NCBI GenBank assembly: GCA_003133815.1
Contig: PKZR01000458.1
Location: 2,669 to 10,253 of the forward strand
Direction of reading: 5' to 3'
Length of the DNA stretch: 7,585 nt
Source: Limisphaerales bacterium
GTDB lineage: Bacteria; Verrucomicrobiota; Verrucomicrobiia; Limisphaerales; UBA11358
This document shows, piece by piece, positions 1 to 4,740 of the stretch. The notes below the pieces were generated by a model. The model worked only from the letters and a program-made list of their open reading frames with translations. It made no database searches and was not told the DNA's origin. Both the position numbers and the translations under genes were made by a program. Within the stretch, counting starts at the first letter, position 1; each line of letters begins with the position of its first letter.

Positions 1-1
1 C

Positions 2-589
2 GAGGGCGGCGGCTTCAAAGCGGGCTTTCATCATCCGTGGTCGGGGCTTGACCATATATGCGCGATGGTTGCGGTCGGTTTGTGGGGCGCGCAACTCGGC
101 GGGCGCGCGATGTGGCTGCTGCCGGTGGTGTTCCCGCTGGTGATGTCGGTCGGCGGATTTTTCGGATTGATCGGCGTGCCACTGCCGGGACAGGAAATCG
201 GCATCGCGCTTTCGGCGCTGCTGCTCGGCACGATGGTGTGCCTGGAGGTGAAGCCGAAAAACCTGGTCTGGCCGGCGATCCTCGTGGGCGTATTCGGCTT
301 TTACCACGGCCACGCCCACGGCGTGGAACTGCCGCCGGGCGAAAGCGGCCTGCTTTACAGCATCGGCTTCGTGTTCGCGACGGGAATGCTGCACGCGTGC
401 GGCATCACCATCGGGCTGGTGCATCGCTGGGCGGCGGGCAAGATCGTGCTGCGCGTGGCGGGCGCGGCAATCGCGGCGTGCGGCATTTATTTTTTGTGGG
501 TCGCCTTACACCCGGAAACAAACGAATCTGCGCCGGTGAAAGCAAAAGTTTCAGCAATCGCACCGGCGAACTTGTGGCAAAATGCTTGA
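2..589 (+). CDS. hupE: HupE/UreJ-family nickel permease, N-terminus outside window
   Basis: Inner-membrane protein of the HupE/UreJ family, which moves Ni2+ (possibly Co2+) into the cytoplasm, classically for hydrogenase or urease. The frame is open from the first bases, and the codons before the internal ATG at 65 encode a conserved family segment, so that ATG is not the start. Only the signal peptide and a few residues should be missing. The 195 visible residues carry both HupE signature motifs: HX5DH (HPWSGLDH, visible residues 11-18) and an FHGX[AV]HGXE-like motif (YHGHAHGVE, 101-109, with Y for F). A further histidine lies in a GMLHACG segment near 128-134. About six hydrophobic segments are visible, with a polar tail. 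The next gene overlaps by 8 nt (ATGCTTGA), so co-translation is likely. No urease or hydrogenase gene is in view, so the client enzyme is unknown. Family assignment is firm; nickel specificity is inferred from the motifs. Confidence 0.88.
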   Translation, partial: EGGGFKAGFHHPWSGLDHICAMVAVGLWGAQLGGRAMWLLPVVFPLVMSVGGFFGLIGVPLPGQEIGIALSALLLGTMVCLEVKPKNLVWPAILVGVFGFYHGHAHGVELPPGESGLLYSIGFVFATGMLHACGITIGLVHRWAAGKIVLRVAGAAIAACGIYFLWVALHPETNESAPVKAKVSAIAPANLWQNA

Positions 590-1208
590 ACGAATTTACA
601 AGCGGGCAATTTTGGCGGCGGCGTGCGCGATAATTTTTTTGTGTCCGGCGCGGGCGGACGCGCATCTGGTGACGACGGGGCTCGGCCCGGTTTATGACGG
701 CATCGGACATTTTTTCCTGTCGCCGGGCGATGCGTTGTCCGCGCTCGCGCTGGCGCTGCTGGCGGGATTGCGCGGGACGGCGGCGGGACGGCGGGCGTTG
801 TTTATTTTGCCGGTGGCGTGGTTCGCGGGCGGATTGTTCGGATTGGCGGCAACAGGCTGGGCATCGCCGCCAGAGGAAATTGTCGGAGCACTTTCGTTAC
901 TTCTGCTGGGCATTTTTATCGCAACGGACATCGCGCTGCCAGAAGTAGTCGTGGCCGTTTTGGCGGCGCTGATCGGCGGGACGTTCGGGTTTTTCAACGG
1001 GCTTGGAATGCGCGAAGCCGGTGCGGGAATTGGCGTGTTACAATTGCTCGGTGTCGCGGTCACATTGTTCGCGCTTGTCGCGCTGGCGTCAGCGCTGGCA
1101 GTGACGGCGAAACCAATGTGGGCGCGGACAGTCGTGCGGGTGGTGGGAAGCTGGATTGGCTCAAGCGGATTGTTGTGGACAGGCTGGGTGCTGCACAGTC
1201 TCAAATGA
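582..1208 (+). CDS. HupE/UreJ-like membrane protein lacking the metal-site histidines
   Basis: A 208-residue membrane protein. It has a basic, hydrophobic signal peptide (about residues 1-27, likely cut in ADA|H) and about six hydrophobic segments between residues 50 and 207. Its layout and the segment around HLVTTGLGPVYDGIGHFF resemble HupE/UreJ proteins, and it reads as a paralogue of the upstream gene. The metal motifs are degenerate. The position of HX5DH reads GPVYDGIGH, and the position of YHGHAHGVE reads FFNGLGMRE, losing the histidines. Nickel transport by the same mechanism is therefore doubtful; an accessory subunit or a different substrate is possible. The ATG at 582 overlaps the upstream stop codon, is followed directly by the signal peptide, and has no strong Shine-Dalgarno sequence, consistent with translational coupling. 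The stop overlaps the next start as ATGA. Family membership is fairly sure; function is unknown. Confidence 0.8.
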   Translation: MLERIYKRAILAAACAIIFLCPARADAHLVTTGLGPVYDGIGHFFLSPGDALSALALALLAGLRGTAAGRRALFILPVAWFAGGLFGLAATGWASPPEEIVGALSLLLLGIFIATDIALPEVVVAVLAALIGGTFGFFNGLGMREAGAGIGVLQLLGVAVTLFALVALASALAVTAKPMWARTVVRVVGSWIGSSGLLWTGWVLHSLK

Positions 1209-1966
1209 AATTTTTCCGAACTAAATTGGTTTTTTCCTGGCTCGCAGCATTCTGGCTGCTCGGCGAGGCAATGGCTTGGGCGCATGATCCTTACCAAGCT
1301 TATACGGACGTGACGTTGCGTTCAAATCAGATGGAGTTGAATTTCAGCATCGGACGTTTTACGACGGCGCGATTGCTGCTCGACAATCCTGCTGCGTCGT
1401 TGCCACCACCGCCGATGCTGGACGAAGAAAGTTTCAACCGCTTTTTGCCGAAATTGAAACAGGTCGGCAAAAAGATTTTCGAGATTACGGCGTGCGGAAC
1501 CAATCTAGCGCCCCGGGCGGTGGATGTGCAACTCAACGAAGAAGGTGACGCAGTGGTGTTTACCATCATTTATCCGCGTCCGGCGACAGGTCCGCTAAGG
1601 TTCGCGGCGGCCTACATCAAGCTACTTCCCGACGACGGCTACGCAACGACTCTCTCAGTTTTCGACAAGGCGCATCAACTGCTTGCTTTCGCCGACACAT
1701 TGAACATGGAAAACATGACTTTCGATTTTAAATCCTTGCCGATTACAAAACCAAGTGCTCAAATCGTGCCATCTTCAATGCCACATACCAAGGCTTCCAA
1801 AGCCATATATCCCATCCAAGTCTGGATTAGATGGCAATCATTTGTTACATGCCTTTACCAAGGATCAAGGCTTGTAAACCGCTGTGAATTTGTTTGTCAG
1901 AACCAAGAATGGCGACCCTATCGGGAATCGAACCCGAGCTACCGCCGTGAAAGGGCAGTGTCCTAA
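1205..1966 (+). CDS. Exported protein of the HupE gene set, probably 3'-truncated
   Basis: The start ATG at 1205 overlaps the previous stop (ATGA), and a signal peptide follows at once (residues 1-26, likely cut in AWA|H to give a mature HDPY start). Residues 27 to about 178 look like a secreted beta-rich domain; a segment near 129-150 (PLRFAAAYIKLLPDDGYATT) resembles the extracytoplasmic N-terminal part of larger HupE/UreJ_2-type proteins. From memory of that family, such a domain usually leads into a membrane domain, which is absent here. After about residue 179 the sequence turns low-complexity and poorer in GC at third positions, with no recognisable domain. The last 19 codons, including the stop, lie antisense to a tRNA-Glu gene. 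The tail is therefore probably a read-through artefact of a truncated gene. The signal peptide and the operon position are clear; the function is unknown, perhaps periplasmic metal handling judging only from its neighbours. Confidence 0.62.
   Translation: MKFFRTKLVFSWLAAFWLLGEAMAWAHDPYQAYTDVTLRSNQMELNFSIGRFTTARLLLDNPAASLPPPPMLDEESFNRFLPKLKQVGKKIFEITACGTNLAPRAVDVQLNEEGDAVVFTIIYPRPATGPLRFAAAYIKLLPDDGYATTLSVFDKAHQLLAFADTLNMENMTFDFKSLPITKPSAQIVPSSMPHTKASKAIYPIQVWIRWQSFVTCLYQGSRLVNRCEFVCQNQEWRPYRESNPSYRRERAVS
1741..1909. other. Low-GC stretch between the end of the recognisable gene 3 domain and the tRNA
   Basis: This stretch is formally the 3' end of the third gene's frame, but it shows no domain. 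It contains small inverted repeats (GGCTT-CCA-AAGCC at 1792-1804; ATCCA-AGTC-TGGAT at 1814-1827) and an 8-nt direct repeat CAAGGCTT (1789-1796 and 1866-1873). None is strong enough to call a terminator or an attachment site. It lies just 3' of the tRNA, where integrating elements often leave scars, but I see no integrase remnant in any frame. Confidence 0.35.
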
Positions 1967-1984
1967 CCGCTAGACCATAGGGTC
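1910..1984 (-). tRNA. tRNA-Glu (anticodon UUC), CCA encoded
   Basis: On the minus strand the sequence folds as a complete 75-nt cloverleaf. The acceptor stem GACCCTA/TAGGGTC is fully paired, the discriminator is G73, and CCA is encoded (complement of 1910-1912). The D arm is GTCTAGCGGTTAGGAC. The anticodon stem CTGCC/GGCGG has one U-G pair around the loop CTTTCAC, which gives anticodon TTC (complement of 1949-1951). The T arm is TCGGG-TTCGAAT-CCCGA. It decodes GAA/GAG and, charged, also supplies tetrapyrrole synthesis in bacteria that use glutamyl-tRNA reductase. It converges on the HupE gene set, whose third frame ends inside it. Confidence 0.96.
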
Positions 1985-1999
1985 GTCAAAGAGCGCGCT

Positions 2000-2027
2000 A
2001 ATATAATCATCTTTTAATTACTGTCAC
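2000..2027 (-). promoter_or_regulatory. Sigma70-type promoter of tRNA-Glu
   Basis: On the minus strand there is a -35 box GTGACA (complement of 2022-2027, 5/6 to consensus), a 16-bp spacer, and a -10 box TATATT (complement of 2000-2005, 5/6). Transcription would start near 1993, about 8 nt before the mature tRNA 5' end. The bases just after the -10 are GC-rich (AGCGCGC), the kind of discriminator typical of stringently controlled stable-RNA promoters. Confidence 0.7.
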
Positions 2028-2067
2028 GCAAATTTCCTCAAGTTTCAATGCTGAGATTGCAGTTCAA

Positions 2068-2097
2068 TTGACGCATTGCATCGACCACGCATTAAAT
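2068..2097 (+). promoter_or_regulatory. Possible promoter of the aminotransferase-mcsA-mcsB operon
   Basis: A -35-like TTGACG (2068-2073), an 18-bp spacer and a weak -10-like TTAAAT (2092-2097) precede the aminotransferase start at 2148. They would give a leader of roughly 40-45 nt. The -10 matches only 4/6, so this is a candidate. No CtsR heptad repeat (GGTCAAA-type) or CIRCE element is visible in 1985-2147. Confidence 0.4.
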
Positions 2098-2147
2098 TCA
2101 CGTTTGCCTCGACCCGCATTTTGAAATACTCTGGTAGCCGGTTTCGC

Positions 2148-3014
2148 ATGAAAATTTTCATTGATGGCAAATATCTCGACGAGCGCGACGCAAAAATCTC
2201 CGTGTTCGACCACGGGCTGCTTTACGGCGACGGCATTTTTGAAGGCATCCGTGCCTACAATGGCCGCGTGTTCAAATTGAAGCAGCACATTGACCGGCTG
2301 TTTTATTCCGCCAAGGCCATCCTGCTGGAGATTCCGATGAGCCATGCGGAATTGATGAAGGCCACCGTCGCCACCATCCGCGCGAACAAATTGCGCGACT
2401 GTTACGTCCGCCTCATCGTCACGCGTGGCATCGGCACGCTCGGCTTGAATCCGCGCAGTTGCAAAAAACCGTCCGTCATCATTATCGCCGGAAAAATTCA
2501 GGTTTATCCGCCGGAGCTTTACGCTCGCGGCATGGACATCGTGACCGTGCCGACCGTGCGCAACCTGCACAGCGCGCTCAACCCGGCCATCAAGTCGCTG
2601 AATTATCTCAACAACATTCTCGCGAAGATTGAGGCGAACAACGCGGGCGTCGAGGAAGCGGTGATGTTGAATGGCGAAGGTTTTGTGGCCGAATGCACGG
2701 CGGACAATCTGTTCATCGTGAAGAACGGCGAACTGTTCACGCCACCGCTTTCGGCGGGCGCGCTTTACGGCATCACGCGGCAAACGGTGATCGAACTGGC
2801 GCAGGAAGCCGGACTGAAAGTTTCCGAGCCGAATTTGACGCGCTACGATTTGTTCAACGCGGACGAATGTTTTCTGACCGGCACTGGCGCGGAAATCATG
2901 CCGGTGATAAAAATTGACGGTCGCGTCATCGGCAGCGGCAAGCCGGGCGTGCTCACGCGCAAGCTTGTGGAGGATTATCACGCCTTGACTAAATCGTCCG
3001 GCGAGCCGATATAA
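2148..3014 (+). CDS. ilvE: Class IV PLP aminotransferase, branched-chain type (IlvE-like)
   Basis: A 288-residue fold-type IV aminotransferase, probably transferring amino groups between branched-chain amino acids and 2-oxoglutarate in the cytoplasm. Visible motifs are DHGLLYGDGIFEGIR (21-35), RLIVTRGIGTLGLNPR (88-103), the PLP lysine in PAIKSLNYLNN (K149), the cofactor-ring glutamate in GFVAECTADNLF (E182), and a phosphate-binding TGTGAE (244-249). Length fits the family (about 280-300). The ATG at 2148 is chosen because the conserved MKIFIDGKYL start follows. An in-frame ATG at 2076 would add 24 residues that do not look like the family. Canonical branched-chain enzymes have GTA where this has GTG, and D-amino-acid transaminase or aminodeoxychorismate lyase share the fold, so the substrate is inferred. 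mcsA begins 4 nt after its stop, so the genes are probably co-transcribed. Confidence 0.88.
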   Translation: MKIFIDGKYLDERDAKISVFDHGLLYGDGIFEGIRAYNGRVFKLKQHIDRLFYSAKAILLEIPMSHAELMKATVATIRANKLRDCYVRLIVTRGIGTLGLNPRSCKKPSVIIIAGKIQVYPPELYARGMDIVTVPTVRNLHSALNPAIKSLNYLNNILAKIEANNAGVEEAVMLNGEGFVAECTADNLFIVKNGELFTPPLSAGALYGITRQTVIELAQEAGLKVSEPNLTRYDLFNADECFLTGTGAEIMPVIKIDGRVIGSGKPGVLTRKLVEDYHALTKSSGEPI

Positions 3015-3018
3015 AACT

Positions 3019-3531
3019 ATGCAGTGTTCCATTTGCAAAGAGAAACCGGCCACCGTGCATCTGACCCAGATTGTGGGCGAGAAGATGCAGAAGCTGGATT
3101 TGTGCGAGGATTGCGCCAAGACCAAGGGTGTCAATGACCCGTCGGGCTTCGCACTGGCGGACATCATGCTCGGCCTCGGCGCGGCGCAGGAAGTCGAGCA
3201 GGCCGTCGGCACAGATTTGAAATGCCCGCGCTGCGGTTTTTCGCAGGCGGATTTCAAGAAGTCCGGCCGGCTCGGCTGCCCGGAATGTTACAAGACGTTC
3301 GCGGAAGGTTTGGGCGGCCTGCTCAAGACGATGCACAAAGGCACGCGGCACACCGGCAAGTCGCCGGAAGCGTTGCGCGTCTCGCGGGAAAATTCCGACC
3401 GGCTCAAGACGTTGCAGAAAAAATTGAACAAGGCGATTGAATCGGAAAATTTCGAGGAAGCGGCGTTGTTGCGCGATGAATTGAAAAAAATCAACGAACG
3501 TCCGGCAACGCCGGCAAATTTGCCGCAATGA
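3019..3531 (+). CDS. mcsA: McsA-like zinc-finger/UVR protein, activator of arginine kinase
   Basis: A 170-residue homologue of McsA, the partner that activates the McsB protein arginine kinase. It has four CxxC pairs: C3/C6, C29/C32, C69/C72 and C87/C90, consistent with two zinc-binding modules. Residues about 126-160 form a helical UVR motif (AIESENFEEAALLRD at 139-153), as in UvrB, UvrC and ClpC. Length is close to that of Bacillus McsA. It starts 4 nt after the aminotransferase stop, with no clear Shine-Dalgarno sequence, and overlaps mcsB by ATGA, which implies coupled translation of the two partners. A perfect palindrome lies in its last codons (see 3512-3525). Assignment rests on the domain pair plus adjacency to mcsB and clpC. 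Confidence 0.92.
   Translation: MQCSICKEKPATVHLTQIVGEKMQKLDLCEDCAKTKGVNDPSGFALADIMLGLGAAQEVEQAVGTDLKCPRCGFSQADFKKSGRLGCPECYKTFAEGLGGLLKTMHKGTRHTGKSPEALRVSRENSDRLKTLQKKLNKAIESENFEEAALLRDELKKINERPATPANLPQ
3512..3525 (+). repeat. Perfect 14-bp palindrome two bases before the mcsB start
   Basis: CGGCAAATTTGCCG equals its own reverse complement. In RNA it can form a 5-bp stem (CGGCA/TGCCG) with an AATT loop, ending 2 nt before the mcsB ATG at 3528. The 7-mer CCGGCAA also occurs twice in direct orientation (3502-3508, 3511-3517). It could hinder independent initiation at mcsB so that translation depends on ribosomes finishing mcsA; it may also be chance in coding sequence. Confidence 0.4.
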
Positions 3532-4622
3532 AAGACCTGCACGAATTTCTGATTTCTCCCGCCGAGACGGCGCGGCGACACGGGCCGCAGGATCGCATCG
3601 TCATGTCGAGTCGCGTGCGGCTGGCGCGCAATCTGAAGGACGCGGCGTTTCCAGGTTGGTCGAAAAAACCGGAGCGTGTGAAAATTTTGGAATCCATCCG
3701 TCCCGCCGTCGAAAGTTTGCCGGAGATGAAGGATGCTTTTTCCGAGGCGATGGACAATCTCGGCGCGCTGGACAAACAGATTCTAGTCGAGCGCCATCTC
3801 ATCAGCCGCGAACACGCCGCAAAAAGTTCCGGCAGCGGTTTGGTTTTGAACCGCGAGGAAACCTTTTGCGTGATGATCAACGAGGAAGATCATTTGCGGA
3901 TGCAGGCGTTGCGTCCGGGTTTGCAATTGAAACAGGCGTGGAACGCGATTGACCATCTGGATTCCGAGCTGGAGAAGAAACTGGATTACGCCTTTGATGG
4001 CGACCTCGGTTATCTGACCGCGTGCCCGACGAATCTCGGCACTGGCATCCGCGTCAGCGCGATGTTGCATCTGCCCGGGCTCGTTCTCGGCGAGCAGATC
4101 AATCCAATCATCCAATCCGTCAACAAGCTCGGCCTCGCGGTGCGCGGACTTTACGGCGAAGGCACGGAGGCGCTTGGAAATGTTTTTCAGGTCTCAAACC
4201 AGATGACGCTCGGCGAAAACGAACCGGCCATCGTCGAACGGCTGGAAAAAGTTTTGTCGCAGATCATCGAGCACGAGGAGAACGCGCGGCAGACGTTGCT
4301 GGAAAAAAAGACGAAGGTGGTCTTCAACCACATCGGACGCGCCTACGGAATTTTGGCGAACGCACACAGCATTTCGTCGAAGGAGACGATGAACCTGCTC
4401 TCGCTGATGCGGCTGGGCGTGGACATGGGATTGTTTCCGGGCGCAGAACGGTCGCTGGTGGACGAATTATTTTTGGTGACGCAGCCGGCGCATTTGCAGA
4501 AAAAGCTTTCTGACAAGCTGTCCGCCGAAGAACGCGATTTGATCCGTGCCGACATGGTGCGCGAACGGTTGAAGAACGTTAGCCGGCCAGTCGTAAAACC
4601 GCAACCGAACACGACCAATTAA
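3528..4622 (+). CDS. mcsB: McsB protein arginine kinase
   Basis: A 364-residue protein arginine kinase of the phosphagen-kinase fold. It transfers phosphate from ATP to arginine side chains of damaged or regulatory proteins, marking them for ClpCP. Visible elements are the nucleotide-binding SSRVRLARN (27-35), the NEEDHLR loop (118-124), LTACPTNLGTG (163-173) with the conserved cysteine C166, a GLYGEGTEALGNVFQVSNQ segment (207-225), and a C-terminal RDLIRA (336-341). The last matches the RDXXRA phosphoarginine-binding motif known from Bacillus McsB. Length matches the family (about 350-365). The start overlaps the mcsA stop (ATGA). All key motifs appear intact, so it is probably active and controlled by McsA. 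The stop is followed at once by a hairpin. Creatine or arginine kinase activity is unlikely given the RDXXRA motif and the context. Confidence 0.96.
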   Translation: MKDLHEFLISPAETARRHGPQDRIVMSSRVRLARNLKDAAFPGWSKKPERVKILESIRPAVESLPEMKDAFSEAMDNLGALDKQILVERHLISREHAAKSSGSGLVLNREETFCVMINEEDHLRMQALRPGLQLKQAWNAIDHLDSELEKKLDYAFDGDLGYLTACPTNLGTGIRVSAMLHLPGLVLGEQINPIIQSVNKLGLAVRGLYGEGTEALGNVFQVSNQMTLGENEPAIVERLEKVLSQIIEHEENARQTLLEKKTKVVFNHIGRAYGILANAHSISSKETMNLLSLMRLGVDMGLFPGAERSLVDELFLVTQPAHLQKKLSDKLSAEERDLIRADMVRERLKNVSRPVVKPQPNTTN

Positions 4623-4680
4623 AATTTCGCAGTAGCAGTAACCCTCCCACTGCGCAAAATTTTATTTCTTTTGCTCTTTC
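4621..4680 (+). terminator. Hairpin with T-rich tail after mcsB
   Basis: The arms are AAAATTT-CGCAGT (4621-4633) and ACTGCG-CA-AAATTTT (4649-4663). They pair as a 6-bp GC-containing stem and a 7-bp AT stem separated by a 2-nt bulge, with a 15-nt loop. A T-rich run follows (4660-4680). This fits a factor-independent terminator, though the long loop and AT-rich base make it less than ideal. Its place directly at the mcsB stop separates the upstream operon from clpC. Confidence 0.55.
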
Positions 4681-4692
4681 TGAAATTTTTCA
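4681..4692. repeat. Short inverted repeat upstream of the clpC promoter
   Basis: TGAAA-TT-TTTCA is a 5-bp inverted repeat with a 2-nt centre, ending 8 nt before the putative clpC -35 box. The position would suit a regulator binding site, but the site is short and AT-rich and matches neither the CtsR nor the HrcA (CIRCE) consensus. Confidence 0.25.
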
Positions 4693-4700
4693 AACTGCAT

Positions 4701-4729
4701 TGGACAAATCGCCCGGGTCGTAGCATTAT
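4701..4729 (+). promoter_or_regulatory. Putative clpC promoter
   Basis: A -35 TGGACA (4701-4706, 5/6), a 17-bp spacer and a -10 CATTAT (4724-4729, 4/6) would start transcription near 4736. An overlapping better -10 hexamer, TATAGT (4727-4732), has a 20-bp spacer to the same -35. Either choice gives a very short leader before ATG 4741, or about 15-20 nt before ATG 4756. No heat-shock sigma32 consensus is evident. Confidence 0.45.
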
Positions 4730-4740
4730 AGTTGACAGGT

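Noticed and set aside
65..589. Start of the first HupE gene at the ATG at 65
   Set aside because: The codons 2-64 are open in the same frame and encode the conserved HHPWSGLDH metal motif, so the gene begins outside the window.
818..1204. Long upstream extension of the third gene's frame from ATG 818
   Set aside because: It runs antiparallel in reading sense to the well-supported second HupE-like gene and gives arginine-rich, domain-less sequence; the signal peptide starts at 1205.
1788..1880. Possible attachment site or terminator built from short repeats 3' of the tRNA
   Set aside because: The repeats are 5-8 nt and imperfect, there is no T-run on the tRNA strand, and no duplicated tRNA 3' end is present in the window.
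1985..2147. CtsR or CIRCE operator upstream of the operon
   Set aside because: A single GTCAAA-like hexamer occurs near 1984-1989, but there is no tandem heptad repeat and no TTAGCACTC-type inverted repeat.
2064..3257. 397-codon open frame on the minus strand across the aminotransferase
   Set aside because: It is a GC-driven shadow of the aminotransferase and mcsA coding frames, with no recognisable domain.
4732..4737. Perfect -35 hexamer TTGACA just before clpC
   Set aside because: No acceptable -10 box lies 16-18 bp downstream, and it would place transcription start inside the coding region.
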